A DNA stretch of 64,000 nucleotides. Source: Baylisascaris procyonis. Its lineage: Eukaryota > Nematoda > Chromadorea > Rhabditida > Ascarididae. The notes under the pieces are model-generated. The model did no database searches, had not been told where the DNA came from, and saw nothing but the letters and a program-made list of their open reading frames with translations. Shown piece by piece: positions 23,101 to 37,975 of the stretch. The position numbers were made by a program, and so were the translations under genes. Numbering within the stretch: position 1 is the first letter of the stretch; every line of letters begins with the position of its first letter. The stretch covers positions 98,343-162,342 of the forward strand of contig JAZARR010000129.1 in NCBI GenBank assembly GCA_037389465.1. The letters are read 5' to 3'.

Positions 23101-26100
23101 ACCTTCAACAGTGCGTCGTCTTCAACAGTGCGTCGCCTTCAACAGTGCCTCACCTTCAACAGTGCGTCGCCTTCAACAGTGCCTCACCTTCAACAGTGCG
23201 TCGTCTTCAACAGCGCCTCACCTTCAACAGTGCGTCGCCTTCAACAGCGCCTCACCTTCAACAGTGCGTCGCCTTCAACAGCGCCTCACCTTCAACAGTG
23301 CGTCTCCTTCAACAGCGCCTCACCTTCAACAGTGCGTCGTCTTCAACAGCGCCTCACCTTCAACAGTGCGTCGCCTTCAACAGTGCCACACCTTCAACAG
23401 TGCGTCGTCTTCAACAGTGCCTCACCTTCAACAGTGCGTCGTCTTCAACAGCGCCTCACCTTCAACAGTGCGTCGTCTTCAACAGTGCGTCGTCTTCAAC
23501 AGCGCCTCACCTTCAACAGTGCGTCGCCTTCAACAGTGCCTCACCTTCAACAGTGCGTCGTCTTCAACAGCGCCTCACCTTCAACAGCGCGTCTTCAACA
23601 GCGCCTCACCTTCAACAGTGCGTCGCCTTCAACAGTGCCTCACCTTCAACAGTGCGTCGTCTTCAACAGCGCCTCACCTTCAACAGTGCGTCGTCTTCAA
23701 CAGCGCCTCACCTTCAACAATGCGTCGTCTTCAACAGCGCCTCACCTTCAACAGTGCGTCGCCTTCAACAGCGCTTCACCTTCAACAGTGCGTCTCTTCA
23801 ACAGCGCCTCACCTTCAACAGCGTCGTCTTCAACAGCGCCTCACCTTCAACAGTGCGTCGCCTTCAACAGTGCCTCACCTTCAACAGTGCGTCGTCTTCA
23901 ACAGTGCCTCACCTTCAACAGTGCGTCGTCTTCAACAGCGCCTCACCTTCAACAGTGCGTCGCCTTCAACAGTGCCTCACCTTCAACAGTGCGTCGTCTT
24001 CAACAGCGCCTCACCTTCAACAGCGCGTCGTCTTCAACAGCGCCTCACCTTCAACAGTGCGTCGCCTTCAACAGTGCAACACCTTCAACAGTGCGTCGTC
24101 TTCAAGAGTGCCTCACCTTCAACAGTGCGTCGTCTTCAACAGCGCCTCACCTTCAACAGTGCGTCGCCTTCAACAGCGCCTCACCTTCAACAGTGCGTCG
24201 GCTTCAACAGTGCGTCGTCTTCAACAGCGCCTCACCTTCAACAGTGCGTCGTCTTCAACAGTGCCACACCTTCAACAGTGCGTCGTCTTCAACAGTGCCT
24301 CACCTTCAACAGTGCGTCGTCTTCAACAGCGCCTCACCTTCAACAGTGCGTCGCCTTCAACAGTGCCTCACCTTCAACACTGCGTCGCCTTCAACAGCGC
24401 CTCGCCTTCAACAGTGCGTCGCCTTCAACAGTGCGTCTCCTTCAACAGCGCCTCACCTTCAACAGCGCGTCCTCTTCAACAGCGCCTCACCTTCAACAGT
24501 GCGTCGCCTTCAACAGTGCCACACCTTCAACAGTGCGTCGTCTTCAAGAGTGCCTCACCTTCAACAGTGCGTCGTCTTCAACAGCGCCTCACCTTCAACA
24601 GTGCGTCGCCTTCAACAGTGCCTCACCTTCAACAGTGCGTCGTCTTCAACAGTGCGTCGTCTTCAACAGTGCGTCGCCTTCAACAGTGCCTCACCTTCAA
24701 CAGTGCGTCGTCTTCAACAGTGCGTCGTCTTCAACAGTGCGTCGCCTTCAACAGTGCCACACCTTCAACAGTGCGTCGCCTTCAACAGTGCCTCACCTTC
24801 AACAGTGCGTCGCCTTCAACAGCGCCTCACCTTCAACAGTGCGTCTCTTCAACAGCGCCTCACCTTCAACAGTGCGTCGTCTTCAACAGCGCCTCACCTT
24901 CAACAGTGCGTCGTCTTCAACAGCGCCTCACCTTCAACAGTGCGTCTCCTTCAACAGTGCCTCACCTTCAACAGTGCGTCGTCTTCAACAGCGCCTCACC
25001 TTCAACAGTGCCTCACCTTCAACAGTGCGTCGTCTTCAACAGCGCCTCACCTTCAACAGTGCGTCGCCTTCAACAGTGCCTCACCTTCAACAGTGCGTCG
25101 TCTTCAACAGCGCCTCACCTTCAACAGTGCGTCGTCTTCAACAGCGCCTCACCTTCAACAGTGCGTCGCCTTCAACAGCGCCTCACCTTCAACAGTGCGT
25201 CTCCTTCAACAGTGCCTCACCTTCAACAGTGCGTCGTCTTCAACAGCGCCTCACCTTCAACAGTGCGTCGTCTTCAACAGCGCCTCACCTTCAACAGTGC
25301 GTCGTCTTCAACAGCGCCTCACCTTCAACAGTGCGTCGCCTTCAACAGTGCCTCACCTTCAACAGTGCGTCGCCTTCAACAGTGCGTCGTCTTCAACAGC
25401 GCCTCACCTTCAACAGTGCGTCGTCTTCAACAGTGCGTCGCCTTCAACAGTGCCACACCTTCAACAGTGCGTCGCCTTCAACAGTGCGTCGTCTTCAACA
25501 GCGCCTCACCTTCAACAGTGCGTCGTCTTCAACAGTGCGTCGCCTTCAACAGTGCCTCACCTTCAACAGTGCGTCGTCTTCAACAGTGCGTCGCCTTCAA
25601 CAGTGCCACACCTTCAACAGTGCGTCGCCTTCAACAGTGCGTCGTCTTCAACAGTGCCTCGCCTTCAACAGTGCGTCGTCTTCAACAGCGCCTCACCTTC
25701 AACAGTGCGTCGCCTTCAACAGTGCCTCACCTTCAACAGTGCGTCGTCTTCAACAGCGCCTCACCTTCAACAGTGCGTCGTCTTCAACAGCGCCTCACCT
25801 TCAACAGTGCGTCGTCTTCAACAGCGCCTCACCTTCAACAGTGCGTCGTCTTCAACAGCGCCTCACCTTCAACAGTGCGTCGCCTTCAACAGCGCCTCAC
25901 CTTCAACAGTGCGTCTCCTTCAACAGTGCCTCACCTTCAACAGTGCGTCGTCTTCAACAGCGCCTCACCTTCAACAGTGCGTCGTCTTCAACAGCGCCTC
26001 ACCTTCAACAGTGCGTCGTCTTCAACAGCGCCTCACCTTCAACAGTGCGTCGCCTTCAACAGCGCCTCACCTTCAACAGTGCGTCTCCTTCAACAGCGCC

Positions 26101-29100
26101 TCACCTTCAACAGTGCGTCGTCTTCAACAGCGCCTCACCTTCAACAGTGCGTCGCCTTCAACAGTGCCACACCTTCAACAGTGCGTCGTCTTCAACAGTG
26201 CCTCACCTTCAACAGTGCGTCGTCTTCAACAGCGCCTCACCTTCAACAGTGCGTCGCCTTCAACAGTGCCTCACCTTCAACAGTGCGTCGCCTTCAACAG
26301 CGCCTCGCCTTCAACAGTGCGTCTCCTTCAACAGCGCCTCACCTTCAACAGTGCGTCGTCTTCAACAGCGCCTCACCTTCAACAGTGCGTCGCCTTCAAC
26401 AGTGCCTCACCTTCAACAGTGCGTCGTCTTCAACAGTGCCTCACCTTCAACAGTGCGTCGTCTTCAACAGCGCCTCACCTTCAACAGTGCGTCGCTTCAA
26501 CAGCGCCTCACCTTCAACAGTGCGTCGTCTTCAACAGTGCGTCGTCTTCAACAGCGCCTCACCTTCAACAGTGCGTCGTCTTCAACAGTGCCTCACCTTC
26601 AACAGTGCGTCGTCTTCAAGAGTGCCTCACCTTCAACAGTGCGTCGTCTTCAACAGCGCCTCACCTTCAACAGTGCGTCGCCTTCAACAGTGCCTCACCT
26701 TCAACAGTGCGTCTCCTTCAACAGCGCCACACCTTCAACAGCGCGTCGTCTTCAACAGCGCCTCACCTTCAACAGTGCGTCGCCTTCAACAGTGCCTCAC
26801 CTTCAACAGTGCGTCGTCTTCAACAGCGCCTCACCTTCAACAGTGCGTCGTCTTCAACAGCGCCTCACCTTCAACAGTGCGTCGCCTTCAACAGTGCCTT
26901 ACCTTCAACAGTGCGTCGTCTTCAACAGCGCCTCACCTTCAACAGTGCGTCGTCTTCAACAGTGCGTCGCCTTCAACAGTGCCTCACCTTCAACAGTGCG
27001 TCGTCTTCAACAGTGCCTCACCTTCAACAGTGCGTCGTCTTCAACAGTGCGTCGTCTTCAACAGTGCGTCGTCTTCAACAGTGCGTCGCCTTCAACAGTG
27101 CCTCACCTTCAACAGTGCGTCGTCTTCAACAGCGCCTCACCTTCAACAGTGCGTCGTCTTCAACAGTGCGTCGCCTTCAACAGTGCCTCACCTTCAACAG
27201 TGCGTCGTCTTCAACAGCGCCTCACCTTCAACAGTGCGTCGTCTTCAACAGTGCGTCGCCTTCAACAGTGCCACACCTTCAACAGTGCGCCGCCTTCAAC
27301 AGTGCGTCGTCTTCAACAGCGCCTCACCTTCAACAGTGCGTCGTCTTCAACAGTGCGTCGCCTTCAACAGCGCCTCACCTTCAACAGTGCGTCGCCTTCA
27401 ACAGTGCCTCACCTTCAACAGTGCGTCGTCTTCAACAGCGCCTCACCTTCAACAGTGCGTCGCCTTCAACAGTGCCACACCTTCAACAGTGCGCCGCCTT
27501 CAACAGTGCGTCGTCTTCAACAGCGCCTCACCTTCAACAGTGCGTCGTCTTCAACAGTGCGTCGCCTTCAACAGCGCCTCACCTTCAACAGTGCGTCTCC
27601 TTCAACAGCGCCTCACCTTCAACAGTGCGTCGTCTTCAACAGCGCCTCACCTTCAACAGTGCGTCGTCTTCAACAGCGCCTCACCTTCAACAGTGCGTCG
27701 TCTTCAACAGCGCCTCACCTTCAACAGTGCGTCTCCTTCAACAGTGCCTCACCTTCAACAGTGCGTCGTCTTCAACAGCGCCTCACCTTCAACAGTGCCT
27801 CACCTTCAACAGTGCGTCGTCTTCAACAGCGCCTCACCTTCAACAGTGCGTCGCCTTCAACAGTGCCTCACCTTCAACAGTGCGTCGTCTTCAACAGCGC
27901 CTCACCTTCAACAGTGCCTCACCTTCAACAGTGCGTCGTCTTCAACAGCGCCTCACCTTCAACAGTGCGTCGCCTTCAACAGTGCCTCACCTTCAACAGT
28001 GCGTCGTCTTCAACAGCGCCTCACCTTCAACAGTGCGTCGTCTTCAACAGCGCCTCACCTTCAACAGTGCGTCGTCTTCAACAGCGCCTCACCTTCAACA
28101 GTGCGTCGTCTTCAACAGTGCGTCGCCTTCAACAGTGCCACACCTTCAACAGTGCGCCGCCTTCAACAGTGCGTCGTCTTCAACAGCGCCTCACCTTCAA
28201 CAGTGCGTCGTCTTCAACAGTGCGTCGCCTTCAACAGCGCCTCACCTTCAACAGTGCGTCGCCTTCAACAGTGCCTCACCTTCAACAGTGCGTCGTCTTC
28301 AACAGCGCCTCACCTTCAACAGTGCGTCGTCTTCAACAGTGCGTCGCCTTCAACAGTGCCACACCTTCAACAGTGCGTCGCCTTCAACAGTGCGTCGTCT
28401 TCAACAGCGCCTCACCTTCAACAGTGCGTCGTCTTCAACAGTGCGTCGCCTTCAACAGCGCCTCACCTTCAACAGTGCGTCTCCTTCAACAGCGCCTCAC
28501 CTTCAACAGTGCGTCGTCTTCAACAGTGCCTCACCTTCAACAGTGCGTCGTCTTCAACAGCGCCTCACCTTCAACAGTGCGTCGTCTTCAACAGTGCGTC
28601 GCCTTCAACAGTGCCACCTTCAACAGTGCGCCGCCTTCAACAGTGCGTCGTCTTCAACAGCGCCTCACCTTCAACAGTGCGTCGTCTTCAACAGTGCGTC
28701 GCCGTCAACAGCGCCTCACCTTCAACAGTGCGTCGCCTTCAACAGTGCCTCACCTTCAACAGTGCGTCGTCCTCAACAGCGCCTCACCTTCAACAGTGCG
28801 TCGTCTTCAACAGTGCGTCGCCTTCAACAGTGCCACACCTTCAACAGTGCGCCGCCTTCAACAGTGCGTCGTCTTCAACAGCGCCTCACCTTCAACAGTG
28901 CGTCTCCTTCAACAGTGCGTCGCCGTCAACAGAGCCTCAACTTCAACAGTGCGTCGTCTTCAACAGTGCGTCGCCGTCAACAGCGCCTCACCTTCAACAG
29001 TGCGTCGCCTTCAACAGTGCCTCACCTTCAACAGTGCGTCGTCCTCAACAGTGCGTCGTCTTCAACAGCGCCTCACCTTCAACAGTGCGTCGTCTTCAAC

Positions 29101-32100
29101 AGTGCGTCGTCTTCAACAGCGCCTCACCTTCAACAGTGCGTCGTCTTCAACAGTGCGTCGCCGTCAACAGTCACCTTCAACAGTGCGTCGCCTTCAACAG
29201 TGCCTCACCTTCAACAGTGCGTCGTCTTCAACAGCGCCTCACCTTCAACAGTGCGTCGTCTTCAACAGTGCGTCGCCTTCAACAGTGCCTCACCTTCAAC
29301 AGTGCGTCGTCTTCAACAGCGCCTCACCTTCAACAGTGCGTCGTCTTCAACAGTGCGTCGCCTTCAACAGTGCCACACCTTCAACAGTGCGCCGCCTTCA
29401 ACAGTGCGTCGTCTTCAACAGCGCCTCACCTTCAACAGTGCGTCGTCTTCAACAGTGCGTCGCCTTCAACAGCGCCTCACCTTCAACAGTGCGCCGCCTT
29501 CAACAGTGCGTCGTCTTCAACAGCGCCTCACCTTCAACAGTGCGTCGTCTTCAACAGTGCGTCGCCTTCAACAGTGCCTCACCTTCAACAGTGCGTCTCC
29601 TTCAACAGTGCGTCGCCTTCAACAGTGCCTCACCTTCAACAGTGCGTCGCCTTCAACAGTGCCTCACCTTCAACAGTGCGTCGTCTTCAACAGCGCCTCA
29701 CCTTCAACAGTGCGTCGTCTTCAACAGTGCGTCGCCTTCAACAGTGCCACACCTTCAACAGTGCGTCTCCTTCAACAGTGCGTCGCCGTCAACAGTGCCT
29801 CAACTTCAACAGTGCGTCGCCTTCAACAGTGCCTCACCTTCAACAGTGCGTCGTCTTCAACAGCGCCTCACCTTCAACAGTGCGTCGTCTTCAACAGTGC
29901 GTCGCCTTCAACAGTGCCACACCTTCAACAGTGCGTCTCCTTCAACAGTGCGTCGCCTTCAACAGCGCCTCACCTTCAACAGTGCGTCGCCTTCAACAGT
30001 GCCTCACCTTCAACAGTGCGTCGTCTTCAACAGCGCCTCACCTTCAACAGTGCGTCGTCTTCAACAGTGCGTCGCCTTCAACAGTGCCACACCTTCAACA
30101 GTGCGCCGCCTTCAACAGTGCGTCGTCTTCAACAGCGCCTCACCTTCAACAGTGCGTCGTCTTCAACAGTGCGTCGCCGTCAACAGCGCCTCACCTTCAA
30201 CAGTGCGTCGCCTTCAACAGTGCCTCACCTTCAACAGTGCGTCGTCCTCAACAGCGCCTCACCTTCAACAGTGCGTCGTCTTCAACAGTGCGTCGCCTTC
30301 AACAGTGCCTCACCTTCAACAGTGCGCCGCCTTCAACAGTGCGTCGTCTTCAACAGCGCCTCACCTTCAACAGTGCGTCTCCTTCAACAGTGCGTCGCCT
30401 TCAACAGTGCCTCACCTTCAACAGTGCCTCGTCTTCAACAGTGCGTCGCCTTCAACAGCGCCTCACCTTCAACAGTGCGTCGCCTTCAACAGTGCCTCAC
30501 CTTCAACAGTGCGTCGTCTTCAACAGCGCCTCACCTTCAACAGTGCGTCGTCTTCAACAGTGCGTCGCCTTCAACAGTGCCACACCTTCAACAGGGCGTC
30601 CCAACAGTGCGTCGTCTTCAACAGCGCCTCACCTTCAACAGTGCGTCGTCTTCAACAGTGCGTCGCCTTCAACAGTGCCTCACCTTCAACAGTGCCTCAC
30701 CTTCAACAGTGCGTCGTCTTCAACAGCGCCTCACCTTCAACAGTGCGTCGTCTTCAACAGTGCGTCGTCTTCAACAGCGCCTCACCTTCAACAGTGCGTC
30801 GTCTTCAACAGTGCGTCGCCTTCAACAGAGCCTCACCTTCAACAGTGCGTCGCCTTCAACAGTGCCTCACCTTCAACAGTGCGTCGTCTTCAACAGCGCC
30901 TCACCTTCAACAGTGCGTCGTCTTCAACAGTGCGTCGCCTTCAACAGTGCCTCACCTTCAACAGTGCGTCGTCTTCAACAGCGCCTCACCTTCAACAGTG
31001 CGTCGTCTTCAACAGTGCGTCGCCTTCAACAGTGCCTCACCTTCAACAGTGCGTCGCCTTCAACAGTGCGTCGTCTTCAACAGCGCCTCACCTTCAACAG
31101 TGCGTCGTCTTCAACAGTGCGTCGCCTTCAACAGTGCCTCACCTTCAACAGTGCGTCGTCCTCAACAGCGCCTCACCTTCAACAGTGCGTCGTCTTCAAC
31201 AGTGCGTCGCCTTCAACAGTGCCACACCTTCAACAGTGCGCCGCCTTCAACAGTGCGTCGCCTTCAACAGTGCGTCGTCTTCAACAGTGCGTCGTCCTTC
31301 AACAGTGCGTCGCCTTCAACAGTGCCTCACCTTCAACAGTGCGTCGCCTTCAACAGTGCGTCGTCTTCAACAGCGCCTCACCTTCAACAGTGCGTCGTCT
31401 TCAACAGTGCGTCGCCTTCAACAGCGCCTCACCTTCAACAGTGCGTCTCCTTCAACAGCGCCTCACCTTCAACAGTGCGTCGTCTTCAACAGTGCCTCAC
31501 CTTCAACAGTGCGTCGTCTTCAACAGCGCATCACCTTCAACAGTGCGTCGTCTTCAACAGTGCGTCGCCTTCAACAGTGCGTCGCCTTCAACAGCGCCTC
31601 ACCTTCAACAGTGCGTCGTCTTCAACAGTGCGTCGCCTTCAACAGTGCCACACCTTCAACAGTGCGTCGCCTTCAACAGTGCGTCGTCTTCAACAGCGCC
31701 TCACCTTCAACAGTGCTTCGTCTTCAACAGTGCGTCGCCGTCAACAGAGCCTCAACTTCAACAGTGCGTCGCCTTCAACAGTGCCTCACCTTCAACAGTG
31801 CGTCGTCTTCAACAGCGCCTCACCTTCAACAGTGCGTCGTCTTCAACAGCGCCTCACCTTCAACAGTGCGTCGTCTTCAACAGTGCGTCGCCTTCAACAG
31901 CGCCTCACCTTCAACAGTGCGTCTCCTTCAACAGCGCCTCACCTTCAACATTGCGTCGTCTTCAACAGCGCCTCACCTTCAAAAGTGCGTCGTCTTCAAC
32001 AGTGCGTCGCCTTCAACAGTGCCTCACCTTCAACAGTGCCTCACCTTCAACAGTGCGTCGTCTTCAACAGCGCCTCACCTTCAACAGTGCGTCGCCTTCA

Positions 32101-35100
32101 ACAGTGCCTCACCTTCAACAGTGCGTCGTCTTCAACAGCGCCTCACCTTCAACAGTGCGTCGTCTTCAACAGTGCGTCGCCTTCAACAGTGCAACACCTT
32201 CAACAGTGCGCCGCCTTCAACAGTGCGTCGTCTTCAACAGCGCCTCACCTTCAACAGTGCGTCGTCTTCAACAGTGCGTCGCCGTCAACAGCGCCTCACC
32301 TTCAACAGTGCGTCGCCTTCAACAGTGCCTCACCTTCAACAGTGCGTCGTCCTCAACAGCGCCTCACCTTCAACAGTGCGTCGTCTTCAACAGTGCGTCG
32401 CCTTCAACAGTGCCACACCTTCAACAGTGCGTCGCCTTCAACAGTGCGTCGTCTTCAACAGCGCCTCACCTTCAACAGTGCGTCGTCTTCAACAGTGCGT
32501 CGCCTTCAACAGCGCCTCACCTTCAACAGTGCGTCTCCTTCAACAGCGCCTCACCTTCAACAGTGCGTCGTCTTCAACAGCGCCTCACCTTCAACAGTGC
32601 GTCGTCTTCAACAGCGCCTCACCTTCAACAGTGCGTCGTCTTCAACAGTGCGTCGCCTTCAACAGCGCCTCACCTTCAACAGTGCGTCGCCTTCAACAGT
32701 GCCTCACCTTCAACAGTGCGTCGTCTTCAACAGCGCCTCACCTTCAACAGTGCGTCGTCTTCAACAGTGCGTCGCCTTCAACAGTGCCTCACCTTCAACA
32801 GTGCGCCGCCTTCAACAGTGCGTCGTCTTCAACAGCGCCTCACCTTCAACAGTGCGTCGTCTTCAACAGTGCGTCGCCTTCAACAGCGCCTCACCTTCAA
32901 CAGTGCGTCTCCTTCAACAGCGCCTCACCTTCAACAGTGCGTCGTCTTCAACAGTGCCTCACCTTCAACAGTGCGTCGTCTTCAACAGCGCCTCACCTTC
33001 AACAGTGCGTCGTCTTCAACAGTGCGTCACCTTCAACAGTGCGTCGTCTTCAACAGCGCCTCACCTTCAACAGTGCGTCGTCTTCAACAGTGCGTCGCCT
33101 TCAACAGCGCCTCACCTTCAACAGTGCGTCGCCTTCAACAGTGCCTCACCTTCAACAGTGCGTCGTCTTCAACAGCGCCTCACCTTCAACAGTGCGTCGT
33201 CTTCAACAGTGCGTCACCTTCAACAGTGCGTCGTCTTCAACAGCGCCTCACCTTCAACAGTGCGTCGCCTTCAACAGTGCCTCACCTTCAACAGTGCGTC
33301 GTCCTCAACAGCGCCTCACCTTCAACAGTGCGTCGTCTTCAACAGTGCGTCGCCTTCAACAGTGCCTCACCTTCAACAGTGCGTCGCCTTCAACAGTGCG
33401 TCGTCTTCAACAGCGCCTCACCTTCAACAGTGCGTCGTCTTCAACAGTGCGTCGCCTTCAACAGCGCCTCACCTTCAACAGTGCGTCTCCTTCAACAGCG
33501 CCTCACCTTCAACAGTGCGTCGTCTTCAACAGTGCCTCACCTTCAACAGTGCGTCGTCTTCAACAGCGACTCACCTTCAACAGTGCGTCGTCTTCAACAG
33601 TGCGTCGCCTTCAACAGTGCCACACCTTCAACAGTGCGTCCTTCAACAGTGCGTCGCCTTCAACAGCGCCTCACCTTCAACAGTGCGTCGTCTTCAACAG
33701 TGCGTCGCCTTCAACAGTGCCTCACCTTCAACAGTGCGTCGCCTTCAACAGTGCCTCACCTTCAACAGTGCGTCGTCTTCAACAGCGCCTCACCTTCAAC
33801 AGTGCGTCGTCTTCAACAGTGCGTCGCCTTCAACAGTGCCTCACCTTCAACAGTGCGTCTCCTTCAACAGTGCGTCGCCTTCAACAGTGCCTCACCTTCA
33901 ACAGTGCGTCGCCTTCAACAGTGCCTCACCTTCAACAGTGCGTCGTCTTCAACAGCGCCTCACCTTCAACAGTGCGTCGTCTTCAACAGTGCGTCGCCTT
34001 CAACAGTGCCACACCTTCAACAGTGCGCCGCCTTCAACAGTGCGTCGTCCTCAACAGCGCCTCACCTTCAACAGTGCGTCGTCTTCAACAGTGCGTCGCC
34101 TTCAACAGTGCCACACCTTCAACAGTGCGCCCTTCAACAGTGCGTCGTCTTCAACAGCGCCTCACCTTCAACAGTGCGTCGTCTTCAACAGTGCGTCGCC
34201 TTCAACAGTGCCTCACCTTCAACAGTGCCTCACCTTCAACAGTGCGTCGTCTTCAACAGTGCGTCGTCTTCAACAGCGCCTCACCTTCAACAGTGCGTCG
34301 TCTTCAACAGTGCGTCGCCTTCAACAGTGCCTCACCTTCAACAGTGCGTCGCCTTCAACAGTGCCTCACCTTCAACAGTGCGTCGTCTTCAACAGCGCCT
34401 CACCTTCAACAGTGCGTCGTCTTCAACAGTGCGTCGCCTTCAACAGCGCCTCACCTTCAACAGTGCGTCGTCTTCAACAGTGCGTCGCCTTCAACAGCGC
34501 CTCACCTTCAACAGTGCGTCGCCTTCAACAGTGCCTCACCTTCAACAGTGCGTCGTCTTCAACAGCGCCTCACCTTCAACAGTGCGTCGTCTTCAACAGT
34601 GCGTCGCCTTCAACAGTGCCTCACCTTCAACAGTGCGTCGCCTTCAACAGTGCGTCGTCTTCAACAGCGCCTCACCTTCAACAGTGCGTCGTCTTCAACA
34701 GTGCGTCGCCTTCAACAGCGCCTCACCTTCAACAGTGCGTCTCCTTCAACAGCGCCTCACCTTCAACAGTGCGTCGTCTTCAACAGTGCCTCACCTTCAA
34801 CAGTGCGTCGTCTTCAACAGCGAATCACCTTCAACAGTGCGTCGTCTTCAACAGTGCGTCGCCTTCAACAGTGCCACACCTTCAACAGTGCGCCCCCTTC
34901 AACAGTGCGTCGTCTTCAACAGCGCCTCACCTTCAACAGTGCGTCGTCTTCAACAGTGCGTCGCCGTCAACAGAGCCTCACCTTCAACAGTGCGTCGCCT
35001 TCAACAGTGCCTCACCTTCAACAGTGCGTCGTCTTCAACAGCGCCTCACCTTCAACAGTGCGTCGTCTTCAACAGTGCGTCGCCTTCAACAGTGCCTCAC

Positions 35101-35280
35101 CTTCAACAGTGCGTCTCCTTCAACAGTGCGTCGCCTTCAACAGTGCCTCACCTTCAACAGTGCGTCGTCTTCAACAGCGCCTCACCTTCAACAGTGCGTC
35201 GCCTTCAACAGTGCCTCACCTTCAACAGTGCGTCGTCTTCAACAGCGCCTCACCTTCAACAGTGCGTCGTCTTCAACAGT

Positions 35281-35850
35281 GCGTCGCCTTCAACAGCGCC
35301 TCACCTTCAACAGTGCGTCTCCTTCAACAGCGCCTCACCTTCAACAGTGCGTCGTCTTCAACAGCGCCTCACCTTCAACAGTGCGTCGTCTTCAACAGTG
35401 CGTCGCCTTCAACAGTGCCTCACCTTCAACAGTGCCTCACCTTCAACAGTGCGTCGTCTTCAACAGCGCCTCACCTTCAACAGTGCGTCGTCTTCAACAG
35501 CGCCTCACCTTCAACAGTGCGTCGTCTTCAACAGTGCGTCGCCTTCAACAGTGCCTCACCTTCAACAGTGCGTCGCCTTCAACAGTGCCTCACCTTCAAC
35601 AGTGCGTCGTCTTCAACAGCGCCTCACCTTCAACAGTGCGTCGTCTTCAACAGTGCGTCGCCTTCAACAGTGCCACACCTTCAACAGTGCGCCGCCTTCA
35701 ACAGTGCGTCGTCTTCAACAGCGCCTCACCTTCAACAGTGCGTCGTCTTCAACAGTGCGTCGCCTTCAACAGCGCCTCACCTTCAACAGTGCGTCGCCTT
35801 CAACAGTGCCTCACCTTCAACAGTGCGTCGTCTTCAACAGCGCCTCACCT
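35281..35850 (+). repeat. Interior block repeated at +2125 bp, copy 1
   Basis: The order of unit types here is repeated at 37406-37975, 2125 bp (125 units) downstream, with a few substitutions (CCACAC against CCTCAC, GCCGC against GTCGC). A useful landmark is the F-type unit CAGTGCGTCT at 35311 and 37436, followed by a D-D pair. The same landmark recurs at 38609 (+1173 bp, 69 units) and 39306 (+697 bp, 41 units), so this stretch was copied several times. Confidence 0.6.
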
Positions 35851-37405
35851 TCAACAGTGCGTCGTCTTCAACAGTGCGTCGCCTTCAACAGTGCCTCACC
35901 TTCAACAGTGCGTCGCCTTCAACAGTGCGTCGTCTTCAACAGCGCCTCACCTTCAACAGTGCGTCTCCTTCAACAGCGCCTCACCTTCAACAGTGCGTCG
36001 TCTTCAACAGCGCCTCACCTTCAACAGTGCGTCGTCTTCAACAGCGCCTCACCTTCAACAGTGCGTCGTCTTCAACAGTGCGTCGCCTTCAACAGTGCCA
36101 CACCTTCAACAGTGCGTCGCCTTCAACAGTGCGTCGTCTTCAACAGCGCCTCACCTTCAACAGTGCGTCGTCTTCAACAGTGCGTCGCCTTCAACAGCGC
36201 CTCACCTTCAACAGTGCGTCGCCTTCAACAGTGCCTCACCTTCAACAGTGCGTCGTCTTCAACAGCGCCTCACCTTCAACAGTGCGTCGTCTTCAACAGT
36301 GCGTCGCCTTCAACAGTGCCTCACCTTCAACAGTGCGTCTCCTTCAACAGTGCGTCGCCTTCAACAGCGCCTCACCTTCAACAGTGCGTCGCCTTCAACA
36401 GTGCCTCACCTTCAACAGTGCGTCGTCTTCAACAGCGCCTCACCTTCAACAGTGCGTCGTCTTCAACAGTGCGTCGCCTTCAACAGTGCGTCGCCTTCAA
36501 CAGTGCGTCACCTTCAACAGTGCGTCGTCTTCAACAGCGCCTCACCTTCAACAGTGCGTCGTCTTCAACAGTGCGTCGCCTTCAACAGCGCCTCACCTTC
36601 AACAGTGCGTCGCCTTCAACAGTGCCTCACCTTCAACAGTGCGTCGTCTTCAACAGCGCCTCACCTTCAACAGTGCGTCGTCTTCAACAGTGCGTCGCCT
36701 TCAACAGTGCCTCACCTTCAACAGTGCGCCGCCTTCAACAGTGCGTCGTCTTCAACAGCGCCTCACCTTCAACAGTGCGTCGTCTTCAACAGTGCGTCGC
36801 CTTCAACAGCGCCTCACCTTCAACAGTGCGTCTCCTTCAACAGCGCCTCACCTTCAACAGTGCGTCGTCTTCAACAGTGCCTCACCTTCAACAGTGCGTC
36901 GTCTTCAACAGCGCCTCACCTTCAACAGTGCGTCGTCTTCAACAGTGCGTCGCCTTCAACAGTGCCACACCTTCAACAGTGCGCCCCCTTCAACAGTGCG
37001 TCGTCTTCAACAGCGCCTCACCTTCAACAGTGCGTCGTCTTCAACAGTGCGTCGCCTTCAACAGTGCCTCAACTTCAACAGTGCGTCGCCTTCAACAGTG
37101 CCTCACCTTCAACAGTGCGTCGTCTTCAACAGCGCCTCACCTTCAACAGTGCGTCGTCTTCAACAGTGCGTCGCCTTCAACAGTGCCTCACCTTCAACAG
37201 TGCGTCTCCTTCAACAGTGCGTCGCCTTCAACAGTGCCTCACCTTCAACAGTGCGTCGTCTTCAACAGCGCCTCACCTTCAACAGTGCGTCGTCTTCAAC
37301 AGCGCCTCACCTTCAACAGTGCGTCGCCTTCAACAGTGCCTCACCTTCAACAGTGCGTCGTCTTCAACAGCGCCTCACCTTCAACAGTGCGTCGTCTTCA
37401 ACAGT

Positions 37406-37975
37406 GCGTCGCCTTCAACAGCGCCTCACCTTCAACAGTGCGTCTCCTTCAACAGCGCCTCACCTTCAACAGTGCGTCGTCTTCAACAGCGCCTCACCTT
37501 CAACAGTGCGTCGTCTTCAACAGTGCGTCGCCTTCAACAGTGCCTCACCTTCAACAGTGCCTCACCTTCAACAGTGCGTCGTCTTCAACAGCGCCTCACC
37601 TTCAACAGTGCGTCGTCTTCAACAGCGCCTCACCTTCAACAGTGCGTCGTCTTCAACAGTGCGTCGCCTTCAACAGTGCCTCACCTTCAACAGTGCGTCG
37701 CCTTCAACAGTGCCTCACCTTCAACAGTGCGTCGTCTTCAACAGCGCCTCACCTTCAACAGTGCGTCGTCTTCAACAGTGCGTCGCCTTCAACAGTGCCT
37801 CACCTTCAACAGTGCGTCGCCTTCAACAGTGCGTCGTCTTCAACAGCGCCTCACCTTCAACAGTGCGTCGTCTTCAACAGTGCGTCGCCTTCAACAGCGC
37901 CTCACCTTCAACAGTGCGTCGCCTTCAACAGTGCCTCACCTTCAACAGTGCGTCGTCTTCAACAGCGCCTCACCT
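37406..37975 (+). repeat. Interior block, copy 2 of the 2125-bp pair
   Basis: This is the partner of 35281-35850. The unit order agrees over more than 500 bp despite the low variety of unit types, and the offset is an exact multiple of 17. In this low-complexity context some agreement is expected by chance, so the extent is less certain than for the edge-domain blocks. Confidence 0.55.
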